The position numbers were made by a program, and so were the translations under genes. Of a DNA stretch of 64,000 nt, positions 24,601 through 39,600 are shown one piece after another. The stretch lies in the NCBI GenBank assembly GCA_964023205.1, contig OZ026843.1:12133093-12197092 (forward strand), given 5' to 3'. Within the stretch, counting starts at the first letter, position 1, and the number at the start of each line of letters is the position of its first letter. The stretch comes from Lutraria lutraria (lineage: Eukaryota > Mollusca > Bivalvia > Venerida > Mactridae). The notes under the pieces were generated by a model. The model ran no database searches, was not told the DNA's origin, and saw only the letters and a program-made list of their open reading frames with translations.

Positions 24601-27600
24601 ACTTTTGTGTTATATTTGTGGAAAATACACTTTATTAGATACGTATTGTTCTTCATTAAAGTTGGCTGTGTTTACAATGATATAACGTATGCTGATGGAG
24701 ATAGTTTCAGTAGCATAGATGGATGCAACAAGTGTATTTGCACAAATGGAAATGTTAAGTGTTCACAGATGCCATGCCAAGGTAATTACAGTTAGTTATA
24801 TAAGAAAATGATTAGGTAACTGCTAAGATCTGGACAAAATGAGAACAAAATACTATATTCGTACGTGGATAAAGCAAACCTGTAGATCTAATATGAAAAT
24901 ATCTAAACAGAGATCAACCTGTAAGTCGGGTCTTGGTGGGCAACGACAAAATTGCTCAAATCATATTAACTTATTGCATCACTTGAATCCTGTTGCATGT
25001 TATATCGTTGGAATGTTCATACATTTTCATTTTAAAATGTCTCCATATTGTTGCTTTCTTTTTGTGTCATATCTTTTCTTAGGCAAGCCGGGATCATGTC
25101 CTGAACCAAGAGGTGATAGACCAAGCCACTGTTCGGAGTTGTGTCCACATGATAATCAGTGTCCAGGTATACAGAAATGTTGTTCTAATGGATGTGGACA
25201 TGGCTGTGAAGATCCAATTTTTATTCAACCTGGTATGTAATACATATTTTTATTTTTTTTTGCCAAATAATACCAACTCAATGTCACAGGTATAAAACGG
25301 TTTGGGGTTGATTTGTTTAAAACCCATCGATTTATAAAACAGTTTACATTATCGTGGTATTGCATGTCCATTCATATATTTTCTAATTATATTTTCACAA
25401 GAAGTTTTGTTTAAAAATACACTATATCAACAACGTGTTTTATTTGATAAAAGTTAGCTGTGTTTACAATGGTATAACATATGCTGATGGAGAAAAATTC
25501 CCTTTTGATCAATGCAACACTTGTATATGCGCAAACGGAAATGTAACGTGTTCACAGAAGCCATGCATAGGTAATTACAATTAATTCTATAAATAACCTC
25601 GGCTTTTATACTGAAGCGAGTTATATACGAACAATTTCAGTTTGTATGCCTGTATTTGTAATTATTTCTCGGAGGCTGTCTTTTTTATTTATAATAAAGG
25701 TCAGTTTATTAATTATTCATAATGAGTATTTTTACGTTACCGTACAGATATCGATTTTAGATTCATTTCATTTGATAGTTCTTATAGTAATCATATCAAA
25801 TAATATTTCTTAGCATTTATGCCAGTACAATCAGTTATTACTAACTATCTTACATCAGCAGCTTGTTATAGTTTGGAATTGTCTGTGATAAAATGCTTCG
25901 CTATGTCATGCCGTCAACACAGAGGATCACAATGGAGTTAAATATTTGTACGGCGCAAAATCAAATCGCATCCGGCACTTGAATGAAAGCAAAATGTGTC
26001 TTTTCTTGGAATGTTTTATGATGTAAAGCATATGTCTATTATTTGGGTATCTTTTGATTTGAACAGAACATCACTTTTGTATGGTCAGTAGAAAGGTATA
26101 TTCTTCAATAATAATCAGTGTCATGCTGATGTTATGTCGGACCATTGTAGAGTCTTTAAAGACATAATAAATAGGTCGCATATCATAACGATGGCCAGCA
26201 ACTAAAAAGTGATTGCAACACATTTACATGCAGGAATGGAAACGTTTCATACACCTTGAATCATTGACCTCGTAGGTTTAAGTCTACCAATCTATCTATT
26301 CTTTTAGTGGTATCATCTTAAGATAATATTGTCAACAAATTAAATCATATACGTATACATACATGATATAAGCGTGCAGTTCTGGCATATTCTGTAAAGA
26401 ACTATGCTTGTCTATTTCAAGGTAAAATGTCAACAAAATGATAATTATCATGATGCTAGCTAACGATTTAATTATTTTTTATGAATTCTTGCAATGTGAA
26501 ATGTGAAACGTGCATTGTTCTATTTAAAGGTGTATGTTATTACAAAGGAAAATATTATGATAATGGCCAAGAATTCTACGATGATTGCAACTCATGCACT
26601 TGTAACAAGGGAATCCCAGGGTGTACAAAGAAATCATGCATTGGTAAGTATGACTAATTCTAGTATAAAACCCCTTTCCCGGCGTTCGTGCTATAATGGG
26701 TTATCAAAAACAAACAAAGTGATTTGAATGGATAAAGTCAAGCCCAGGGTTATCCATAAGGTATAATTATGAGAAATTATCATTTCATTTTGGTGTTAAT
26801 CGGCCTTTTTACTTGATGTAAGCTTAGAGAACAATGAGTACAAGCTGTTGTTTGAGTTTGTGTTTAATCCGTAAAGTTAATAGAACAGTATGCATTTAAT
26901 GACTTATTCTGAAATCAAAATGATCGGTCTTGTCTGACTAAAAAAATTCATAATTTAATTCAAGTTATGTTCATTCAATTCTAGCAATTTCATATTTCCT
27001 TAGAATTTCTTTTATGCATCTCGAATTGTTTACTTTTTAATTTTACTTCAATACTGCTTTATCTATCTAGTTACTCGTATCGAGTTTAGATTTAGTTCTT
27101 GCATAAATCAAAGTAACTTGAATGAAACCAAAATGTAATGTTTCTTGGGACCTTTGATTATGTAAAGCATATCTATATTATTGGGGTATATTTAGTTTTG
27201 AACAGTAAATCACTTTTGTATTGTTAGTAGAAAGGTCATTCTTCAATAATAATCAGTATCCTGTTGATGTTATTTTGTCCAGTGTAGTTATTTAAAGTCA
27301 TAATATATATATGGTATATCATGAAGATGACCAACAATTGAAAATGGATTGCGACATCTTTACATGTAGAAATGGAATCGCTGCATACACCTTGAAATAT
27401 TGACCTCGTATGTTTAAGTCTACCATTGTATCTTTTCTTTTAGTGGTATCATCTTAAGATAATATTCTCGTATATTTTTCTATTTCAAGGTAAGATGTCA
27501 CCACAATGGTAATTATTATGATGCTGACTAACAATTCAAATCATTTTTTTTATGAATTCATGATATAAGCTTGTCGTTTAAAATGTGAAAACATGTATTG

Positions 27601-30600
27601 CTTTATTTAAAGGTGCATGTTATCACAAAGGGAAAATATTATGATGATGGCCAACAATTCTACGATGATTGCAACTCATGCACTTGTAACAAGGGAATCC
27701 CAGGGTGTACAAAGAAATCATGCATTGGTAAGTATGACTAATTCTAGTATAAAATCTTTCTCGGCATTAATGCAATACTCAATACTGGGTTATCAAAAAC
27801 AAACAAAGTGATTTGAATGTATAAAGACAAATCCAGGGTTATCCATAAGGTATAATTATGAGAACTTATCAATTTCATTTTGGTGCTATTCGGCTTTTTT
27901 AGTCGGTATAAGCAATGAGAACAAGGAGTATAAACTGTTGTTTGGTGTTCATGTTTCACCCGTAGAGTTAATAGAACAATATGCATTTAACGACTTATTC
28001 TGAAAACGAAATAATCGGTCTTGTCTGACTAAAAAGATTTCATCATTTAATTCAAGCTATGTTCATTCAATTCTATCAAAGGTAATATTTCCTTATTATC
28101 TCTTTGTTTATTTTTTAATTTTACTTCAATTCTGCTTCATCTATCCACTTGCTCGTATCGCGTTTAGATTTAGTTATTGCACAAATCAAAGTAACTTGAA
28201 TGAAACTAAAATGTAATGTTTCTAGGCACCTTTGATGATGTAAAACATATGTCTATTATTGGGGTATGTTTAGTTTTGAACAGCAGATAAGTTTTGTATG
28301 GTTAGTAGAAAGGTACATCCCTCAATAATTAATATCCTGTTGATGCTATTTTTGTCCAGTGTAGTTATTTTAAAGACATAATGAATATATAGTATTTCTT
28401 GACGATGGCCAACAATTGAAAATAAATTGCAACAAACAACACGTAGAAATGGATACGTAGCATACACCTTGAAATATTGACCTCGTATGTTCAGTGCCGG
28501 TATACCCGCTGCTGTGCACCATCCAAAACGTAAACAAAAAGCCGCCATCTTGGATGAAAAAGGTAATATTTTGCTTATTTCTTCGATTTCGCTTTTCTTT
28601 CAAATTTCTGCTATAGCAAAGAACATGCTACACAATTTTCTGGACACGTTGATACCCATAGTATTTACTAGGTACCTCTGGTATAAAAGTTACCTTGGAC
28701 AAGAAAATCGAATCGAGAGAAAAATTCCGTGGTGCACAGCAGCGCATTTAGTATTTTTCGATCTTTTTGTCCAGAAAATTGACTTGTTCGCATGTCGACG
28801 CACATTTTTATCCTTAAGTTGTAAAACAGAAGCTTAAAATTAGACTTTTGGTACATATAGCGACGTATTTTCTAGTTTAACGAATTTCAGAGTTATTTGG
28901 TGGACAGCAGCGTGGGAATAAGAAGGGTGGACAGCAGCGCAAAAGGGTGCACAGCAGGAGCTTTTTTGCGTACTTGAGACTGTTCCTGAATAACCATTCG
29001 TTAAATACTTGTAACTCTTTACAACATCAAAACTTTGTTTACTTTTCGTGAAATGGATGTATGCAGGCTCTCATAATTACTCGTTTATATGAACTGAATT
29101 TCTGGAATTTGTTGATGAAATTCATTTTCTAGTGATGAAGAATTAAATGATCTTTTTTGTGCACTTTTAGAAAGATGAACATGTGCGGCCACTTAGGAGC
29201 CGCAGACTAGACATATAGCGGTGGTGCACGAACGCCCATGGTTTCAGAGACCGGACACAGCCAAGCAGATGCAGGTATTAATAAAAAAAAATTTCAATCT
29301 TCTATTTTTTCTTGTGATAGATCTGTTATGTAAGACCAATACATTATGTAAGAAACATACATATAACTAAGTCTTTTCATAAAATATCAAATAATGGTAC
29401 GAGTATACTTTAAATAACATCATTTATTAGTTATAGATAATCAATTTTAACTATCATGCTTAACAAATTTACATTATCAACGTTGTATCAATAATAAAAC
29501 ATAACTTTAAAACTACAAATCTTATGACAGGTAACCATCATGGTGACGTAAAACATGCAACTAGTTTAGCACAGGGCACGACCACGACCTTGCTCAGTAT
29601 GTGAAAATCGGTTGCACAAGGAAAAACAGTTCAAGTGTGATACTTGCGACAGAGAATTTGCTTATGTATGCCACCTCCGCAAACACATGGAACTGTTAAA
29701 AGCATTAAAAAGATTCGGTTAGATAACTCAATTATTATTTCTGTGATTTTAGTCATTATTTTGAAATAATGATGTTTATTTATTACTGTCTTTGGGTTCT
29801 ATTGCTGTTCTAAAAACATTGTGCTGAATAATTATTGACTGAGTTGTTTTATTTTGATTATTGAAATGTGATGCTAAATGATAATTGTCTATGATTTTAT
29901 GGTTACTGAAATATGATGGTCAGCTGTAATAATGATACTTATATAAATGTGATTCTTTGAAATTTGACCAAGTTGTCTATGTTTTTGATGATTCAGCATT
30001 CTAATATTGTTTTACAAATTCTATTGCATAAAGCAAATAAACATACATTTGTACATGATTTTATTTTTCCTTTTCTACACGATCCATCGACAGAGAGTTA
30101 ACATGATGTAAAATTATAAACAGATACATGAACATAATAAAGTAAAAACACTTCCAAATCATGCACATAAACATTAATGTTATAACTGTACAAACTATCC
30201 TCAGTAGGAATATATGCAGCTATCCAAGGGTCAAATATTGTCATTTGAAACTACTTCAAAAACCCGAGAGCCATGCATATGCTATAAAAACTTGTTGCCT
30301 ATATTTCTCATCACGTAAGTTGTATTGTAAACTACATTTTGTACTTCTTATTAAAATACTTATAAAGTCAATATACAAAGATATAAAAAAAAAACATTTC
30401 ATACAACAACTACATGTACAATATTCGACAATTTGATGCAATGAAGTCCGTATACTGTACTTTACAATGTTTTATCAATATTCTAAACACTAGATACTGT
30501 TCTCCAATTGATGTCACATAGTCAAACATAACAATCATCGGATATTCCCATCTGTTGGCAAGGTAGCATCTTGGACATGTTGCATCTTGCTCTTTCCCAG

Positions 30601-33600
30601 CAAACTCCCAAAGACCCTTTGAGCGCTGCATTCTTCTCAAGCGTAACATGGTCGTATTTCCATCGCCCAGCAAGTCGCTTCCTTTGGCTCGTGTCGAACT
30701 GGTGATTACTGATTGAATAAAAAACATATAGTTATTGAAACATATCCGATACTTATAATTGCAAATGTGTATGCTTACTTTGTGTTTATTGATACATGTA
30801 GTGTTATACAGGAGCAGTCTTGATTTTGGGGAAACAGATTTATGATTCTCAAGTACGCAAAAAAGCTCCTGCTGTGCACCCGTTTGCGCTGCTGTCCACC
30901 CTTCTTATTCCCACGCTGCTGTCCCCCAAATAACTCAGAAATTCATTATACTAGAAAATACGTTGCTATATGTACCAAAAGTCTAATTTTAAGCTTCTGT
31001 TTTACAACTTAAGGATAAAAATGTGCGTCGACATGCGAACAAGTCAATTTTCTGGACAAAAAGATCGAAAAATACTAAATGCGCTGCTGTGCACCACGGA
31101 ATTTTTCTCTCGATTCGATTTTCTTGTCCAAGGTAACTTTTATACCAGAGGTACCTAGTAAATACTATGGGTATCAACGTGTCCAGAAAAGTGTGTAGCA
31201 TGTTCTTTGCTATAGCAGAAATTTGAAAGAAAAGCGAAATCGAAGAAATAAACAAAATATTACCTTTTTCATCCAAGATGGCGGCTTTTTGTTTACGTTT
31301 TGGATGGTGCACAGCAGCGGGTATACCGGCACTGATGTTTAAGTCTACCATTGTATCTATTCTTTTAGTCGTATTATCTTAAGACAATATTTTCGATCAA
31401 ATTAAATCATGTACTTATACACACATGACACAAGCGTGCAGTTCAGGAATTGTCTAGAAAGAACTTTATTTTTCTTTTTCAAGGTAAGATGTCACCACAA
31501 TGGTAATTATTATGATGCTGACTAACAATTCAATTCATTTTTTTATGAATTCATGATATAAGCTTGTCGTTTAAAATGTGAAAACATGTATTGCTTTATT
31601 TAAAGGTGCATGTTATCACAAAGGAAAATATTATGATGATGGCCAACAATTCTACGACAATTGCAACTCATGCACATGTAACAAGGGAATCCCAGGGTGT
31701 ACAAAGAAATCATGCATTGGTAAGTATGACTAATTCTAGTATAAAACCTTTCCCGGCGTTCATGCAATACTGGGTTATCAAAAACAAAGAAAGTGATTTG
31801 AATGGATAAAGTCAAGTCCAGGGTTATCCATAAGGTATAATTATGAGAACTTATCAATTTTATTTTGGTGCTATTCGGCTTTCTTAGTCAGTATAAGCTA
31901 TGAGAACAAGGAGTATAAACTGTTGTTTGGTGTGCATGTTTCACCCGTAGAGTTAATAGAACAGTATGCATTTAACGACTCATTCTGAGAACGAAATAAC
32001 CGGTCTTGTCTGATTAAAAGGTTTTCATCATTTAATTCAAGCTATGTTCATTCAATTATATGAAAGGTAATATTTCCTTAGAATCTCTTTTATGCATCTC
32101 GAATTGTTTACTTTTTAATTTTACTTCAATTCTGCTTCATCTATCCACTTACCCGTATCGCGTTTAGATTTAGTTCTTGCACAAATCAAAGTAACTTGAA
32201 TGAAACTAAAATGTAATGTTTCTAGGCACCTTTGATGATGTAAAACATATGTCTATTATTGGGGTATGTTTAGTTTTGAACAACAGATAAGTTTTGTATG
32301 GTTAGTAGAAAGGTACATCCCTCAATAATTAATATCCTGTTGATGCTATTTTTGTCCAGTGTAGTTATTTTAATGACATTATAATGAATATATGGTATTT
32401 CTTGACGATGGCCAACAAATGAAAATAGATTGCAACAAATCAACATGTAGAAATGGATACGTAGCATACGCCTTGAAATATTGACCTCGTACGTTTAAAT
32501 CTACCATTGTATCGACTCTTTAAGTCGTATTATCTTAAGACAATATTCTCGATCAAATTAAATCATATACATACATGACACAAGCGTGCAATTCAGGAAT
32601 TGTCTGTAAAGAACTTTCTTTTTCTTTTTCAAGGTTAAGATGTCACCACAATGGTAATTATCATGATGCTGACTAATAATTCAATTCATTTTTTTATGAA
32701 TTCATGATATAAGCTTATCGTTTAAAATGTGAAAACATTTATTCCTTTATTTAAAGGTGTATGTTATTACAAACAAAAATATTACGATGATGGTCAAGAA
32801 TTTTACGATGATTGCAACTCATGCAGATGTAACAAGGCAATCACGAAGTGTACAGACAAATCATGCATCGGTAAGTATGACTAATTCTATTATAAAACCT
32901 TTCTCAGCGTTCATGGAATAATGGGTTATAAAAACAAACAATGTATTTTGAATGTATGAAGTCAAATCCCGGTTTATCCATAGGGTATAATTATGAGAAC
33001 TTATCAATATCGTTTTGATGTTAACCAGCTTTTGTATTCGATGTAATCCTAGAGAACTAGGAGTATAAGCTGTTGTTTGATTTTCGGGTTTCAATCGTAA
33101 AGTGAAACGAATTGTATGCATTTAATAAATTATTCTGAAATCGAAATAACCGGTCTTGTCTGACTTAAAAGTTTTCATCATGTAATTCAAGGTATGTTCA
33201 TTCAATTCTATCAAAAGTCATATTTCCTTAGAATCTCCTTTATGCATTTCTAATTATTTACGCTTTAATTTTACTTCAATTCTGCTTCATCTATCCACTT
33301 GCTCGTATCGCGTTTAGATTTAGTTCTTGCACAAATCAAAGTAACTTGAATGAAACCAAAATGTAATGTTTCTAGGCACCTTTGATGATGTAAAACATAT
33401 GTCTATTATTGGGGTATGTTTAGTTTTGAACAGCAGATAAGTTTTGTATGGTTAGTAGAAAGGTACACCCCTCAATAATTAGTAACCTGTTGATGCTATT
33501 TTTGTTCAGTGTAGTTATTTTAAAGACATTATAATGAATATATGGTATTTCTTGACGATGGCCAACAATTGAAAATAAATTGCAACAAATCAACATGTAG

Positions 33601-36600
33601 AAATGGATACGTAGCATACACCATGAAATATTGACCTCGTATGTTTAAGTCTACCATTGTATCTATTCCTTTCGTCGTATTATCTTAAGACAATATTCTC
33701 GATCAAATTAATCAATATCGTTTTGATGTTAACCAGCTTTTGTATTCGATGTAATCCTAGAGAACTAGGAGTATAAGCTGTTGTTTGATTTTCGGGTTTC
33801 AATCGTAAAGTGAAACGAATTGTATGCATTTAATAAATTATTCTGAAATCGAAATAACCGGTCTTGTCTGAACCAAAAAGTTTTCATCATGTAATTCAAG
33901 GTATGTTCATTCAATTCTATCAAAAGTCATATTTCCTTAGAATCTCCTTTATGCATTTCTAATTATTTACGCTTTAATTTTACTTAAATTCTGCTTTATC
34001 TATCCATCGTATCAAGTTTAGATTTTCTTCTAGCACCATCAATGCAATTTGAACTTGAATGAAAGCAAAATGTGTCTTTTCTTGGAATGTTTTTTGATGT
34101 AAAGCATATGTCTATTATTTGGGTATCTTTTGATTTGAACAGAACATCACTTTTGTATGGTCAGTAGAAAGGTATATTCTTCAATAATAATCAGTGTCAT
34201 GCTGATGTTATGTCGGACCATTGTAGAGTGTTTAAGGACATAATAAATAGGTCGCATATCATAACGATGGCCAGCAACTAAAAAGTGATTGCAACACATT
34301 TACATGCAGGAATGGAAACGTTGCATACACCTTGAATCATTGACCTCGTAGGTTTAAGTCTACCAATCTATCTATTCTTTTAGTGGTATCATCTTAAGAT
34401 AATATTGTCAACAAATTAAATCATATACTTATACATACATGATATAAGCGTGAAGTTCTGGCATATTCTGTAAAGAACTATGCTTGTCTATTTCAAGGTA
34501 AAATGTCAACAAAATGATAATTATCATGATGCTAGCTAACGATTTAATTATTTTTTATGAATTCTTGCAATGTGAAATGTGAAACGTGCATTGTTCTATT
34601 TAAAGGTGTATGTTATCACAAAGGAAAATATTATGATGATGGCCAACAATTCTACGATGATTGCAACTCATGCACTTGTAACAAGGGAATCCCAGGGTGT
34701 ACAAAGAAATCATGCATTGGTAAGTATGACTAATTCTAGTATAAAACCCCTTTCCCGGCGTTCATGCTATAATGGGTTATCAAAAACAAACAAAGTGATT
34801 TGAATGGATAAAGTCAAGCCCAGGGTTATCCATAAGGTATAATTATGAGAAATTATCATTTCATTTTGGTGTTAATCGGCCTTTTTACTTGGTGTAAGCT
34901 TAGAGAACAATGAGTATAAGCTGTTGTTTGAGTTTGTGTTTAATCCGTAAAGTTAATAGAACAGTATGCCTTTAATGACTTATTCTGAAATCAAAATGAT
35001 CGGTCCTGTCTGACTAAAAAAAATCATAATTTAATTCAAGTTATGTTCATTCAATTCTAGCAATTTCATATTTCCTTAGAATCTCTTTTATGCATCTCGA
35101 ATTGTTTACTTTTTAATTTTACTTCAATACTGCTTTATCTATCTAGTTACTCGTATCGAGTTTAGATTTAGTTCTTGCATAAATCAAAGTAACTTGAATG
35201 AAACCAAAATGTAATGTTTCTTGGGACCTTTGATTATGTAAAGCATATCTATATTATTGGGGTATATTTAGTTTTGAACAGTAAATCACTTTTTTATTGT
35301 TAGTAGAAAGGTCATTCTTCAATAATAATCAGTATCCTGTTGATGTTATTTTGTCCAGTGTAGTTATTTAAAGTCATAATATATATATGGTATATCATGA
35401 AGATGACCAACAATTGAAAATGGATTGCGACATCTTTACATGTAGAAATGGAATCGCTGCATACACCTTGAAATATTGACCTCGTATGTTTAAGTCTACC
35501 ATTGTATCTTTTCTTTTAGTGGTATCATCTTAAGATAATATTCTCGTATATTTTTCTATTTCAAGGTAAGATGTCACCACAATGGTAATTATTATGATGC
35601 TGACTAACAATTCAAATCATTTTTTTTATGAATTCATGATATAAGCTTGTCGTTTAAAATGTGAAAACATGTATTGCTTTATTTAAAGGTGCATGTTATC
35701 ACAAAGGAAAATATTATGATGATGGCCAACAATTCTACGATGATTGCAACTCATGCACTTGTAACAAGGGAATCCCAGGGTGTACAAAGAAATCATGCAT
35801 TGGTAAGTATGACTAATTCTAGTATAAAATCTTTCTCGGCATTAATGCAATACTCAATACTGGGTTATCAAAAACAAACAAAGTGATTTGAATGTATAAA
35901 GACAAATCCAGGGTTATCCATAAGGTATAATTATGAGAACTTATCAATTTCATTTTGTAGCTATTCGGCTTTTTTAGTCGGTATAAGCAATGAGAACAAG
36001 GAGTATAAACTGTTGTTTGGTGTTCATGTTTCACCCGTAGAGTTAATAGAACAATATGCATTTAACGACTTATTCTGAAAACGAAATAATCGGTCTTGTC
36101 TGACTAAAAAGATTTCATCATTTAATTCAAGCTATGTTCATTCAATTCTATCAAAGGTAATATTTCCTTATTATCTCTTTGTTTATTTTTTAATTTTACT
36201 TCAATTCTGCTTCATCTATCCACTTGCTCGTATCGCGTTTAGATTTAGTTATTGCACAAATCAAAGTAACTTGAATGAAACTAAAATGTAATGTTTCTAG
36301 ACACCTTTGATGATGTAAAACATATGTCTATTATTGGGGTATGTTTAGTTTTGAACAGCAGATAAGTTTTGTATGGTTAGTAGAAAGGTACATCCCTCAA
36401 TAATTAATATCCTGTTGATGCTATTTTTGTCCAGTGTATTTATTTTAAAGACATAATGAATATATAGTATTTCTTGACGATGGCCAACAATTGAAAATAA
36501 ATTGCAACAAACAACACGTAGAAATGGATACGTAGCATACACCTTGAAATATTGACCTCGTATGTTTAAGTCTACCATTGTATCTATTCTTTTAGTCGTA

Positions 36601-39600
36601 TTATCTTAAGACAATATTTTCGATCAAATTAAATCATGTACTTATACACACATGACACAAGCGTGCAGTTCAGGAATTGTCTGGAAAGAACTATATTTTT
36701 CTTTTTCAAGGTAAGATGTCACCACAATGGTAATTATTATGATGCTGACTAACAATTCAATTCATTTTTTTATGAATTCATGATATAAGCTTGTCGTTTA
36801 AAATGTGAAAACATTTATTCCTTTATTTAAAGGTGCATGTTATCACAAAGGAAAATATTATGATGATGGCCAACAATTCTACGACAATTGCAACTCATGC
36901 ACATGTAACAAGGGAATCCCAGGGTGTACAAAGAAATCATGCATTGGTAAGTATGACTAATTCTAGTATAAAACCTTTCCCGGCGTTCATGCAATACTGG
37001 GTTATCAAAAACAAAGAAAGTGATTTGAATGGATAAAGTCAAGTCCAGGGTTATCCATAAGGTATTATTATGAGAACTTATCAATTTCATTTTGGTGCTA
37101 TTCGGCTTTCTTAGTCAGTATAAGCTATGAGAACAAGGAGTATTAACTGTTGTTTGGTGTGCATGTTTCACCCGTAGAGTTAATAGAACAGTATGCATTT
37201 AACGACTCATTCTGAGAACGAAATAACCGGTCTTGTCTGATAAAAAGGTTTTCATCATTTAATTCAAGCTATGTTCATTCAATTCTATAAAAGGTAATAT
37301 TTCCTTAGAATCTCTTTTATGCATCTCGAATTGTTTACTTTTTAATTTTACTTCAATTCTGCTTCATCTATCCACTTACCCGTATCGCGTTTAGATTTAG
37401 TTCTTGCACAAATCAAAGTAACTTGAATGAAACTAAAATGTAATGTTTCTAGGCACCTTTGATGATGTAAAACATATGTCTATTATTGGGGTATGTTTAG
37501 TTTTGAACAGCAGATAAGTTTTGTATGGTTAGTAGAAAGGTACATCCCTCAATAATTAATATCCTGTTGATGTTATTTTTGTCCAGTGTAGTTATTTTAA
37601 AGACATTATAATGAATATATGGTATTTCTTGACGATGGCCAACAATTGAAAATAGATTGCAACAAATCAACATGTAGAAATGGATACGTAGCATACGCCT
37701 TGAAATATTGACCTCGTACGTTTAAATCTACCATTGTATCGACTCTTTTAGTCGTATTATCTTAAGACAATATCCTCGATCAAATTAAATCATATACATA
37801 CATGACACAAGCGTGCAGTTCAGGAATTGTCTGTAAAGAACTTTCTTTTTCTTTTTCAAGGTAAGATGTCACCACAATGGTAATTATTATGATGCTGACT
37901 AATAATTCAATTCATTTTTTTATGAATTCATGATATAAGCTTATCGTTTAAAATGTGAAAACATTTATTCCTTTATTTAAAGGTGTATGTTATTACAAAC
38001 AAAAATATTACGATGATGGTCAAGAATTTTACGATGATTGCAACTCATGCACATGTAACAAGGCAATCACGAAGTGTACAGACAAATCATGCATCGGTAA
38101 GTATGACTAATTCTATTATAAAACCTTTCTCAGCGTTCATGGAATAATGGGTTATAAAAACAAACAATGTATTTTGAATGTATGAAGTCAAATCCCGGTT
38201 TATCCATAGGGTATAATTATGAGAACTTATCAATATCGTTTTGATGTTAACCAGCTTTTGTATTCGATGTAATCCTAGAGAACTAGGAGTATAAGCTGTT
38301 GTTTGATTTTCGGGTTTCAATCGTAAAGTGAAACGAACTGTATGCATTTAATAAATTATTCTGAAATCGAAATAACCGGTCTTGTCTGACTTAAAAGTTT
38401 TCATCATGTAATTCAAGGTATGTTCATTCAATTCTATCAAAAGTCATATTTCCTTAGTATCTCCTTTATGCATTTCTAATTATTTACGCTTTAATTTTAC
38501 TTAAATTCTGCTTTATCTATCCATCGTATCAAGTTTAGATTTCTTCTTGCACAACCAATGCAATTTGAACTTGAATGAAAGCAAAATGTGTCTTTTCTTG
38601 GAATGTTTTATGATGTAAAGCATATGTCTATTATTTGGGTATCTTTTGATTTATTTGAACAGAACATCACTTTTGTATGGTCAGTAGAAAGGTATATTCT
38701 TCAATAATAATCAGTGTCATGCTGATGTTATGTCGGACCATTGTAGAGTGTTTAAAGACATAATAAATAGGTCGCATATCATAACGATGGCCAGCAACTA
38801 AAAAGTGATTGCAACACATTTACATGCAGGAATGGAAACGTTGCATACACCTTGAATCATTGACCTCGTAGGTTTAAGTCTACCAATCTATCTATTCTTT
38901 TAGTGGTATCATCTTAAGATAATATTGTCAACAAATTAAAGCATATACTTATACATACATGATATAAGCGTGCAGTTCTGGCATATTCTGTAAAGAACTA
39001 TGCTTGTCTATTTCAAGGTAAAATGTCAACAAAATGATAATTATCATGATGCTAGCTAACGATTTAATTATTTTTTATGAATTCTTGCAATGTGAAATGT
39101 GAAACGTGCATTGTTCTATTTAAAGGTGTATGTTATTACAAAGGAAAATATTATGATAATGGCCAACAATTCTACGATGATTGCAACTCATGCACTTGTA
39201 ACAAGGGAATCCCTGGGTGTACAAAGAAATCATGCATTGGTAAGTATGACTAATTCTAGTATAAAACCCCTTTCCCGGCGTTCGTGCTATAATGGGTTAT
39301 CAAAAACAAACAAAGTGATTTGAATGGATAAAGTCAAGCCCAGGGTTATCCATAAGGTATAATTATGAGAAATTATTATTTCATTTTGGTGTTAATCGGC
39401 CTTTTTACTTGGTGTAAGCTTAGAGAACAATGAGTATAAGCTGTTGTTTGAGTTTGTGTTTAATCCGTAAAGTTAATAGAACAGTATGCCTTTAATGACT
39501 TATTCTGAAATCAAAATGATCGGTCCTGTCTGACTAAAAAAAATCATAATTTAATTCAAGTTATGTTCATTCAATTCTAGCAATTTCATATTTCCTTAGA

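Larger units (their letters stand above)
28492..31334. mobile_element. 2,843-bp DNA transposon with ~490-bp terminal inverted repeats
   Basis: It sits in an array B intron, interrupting cgtatgtt|taagtctacc, which is unbroken in other units. Ends are cagtgccggtatacc and ggtataccggcactg, with atgtt duplicated on both sides (28487-28491 and 31335-31339). The arms 28492-28979 and about 30847-31334 are near-perfect inverted copies. The interior holds a zinc-binding reading frame (29577-29722). The 5-bp duplication and CAGTG ends do not let me name a superfamily. Confidence 0.88.

Noticed and set aside
28487..28837. A 116-residue plus-strand frame and its mirror at 30989-31351
   Set aside because: Both are the inverted arms of the transposon read through. 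Identity reflects the arms rather than coding constraint.
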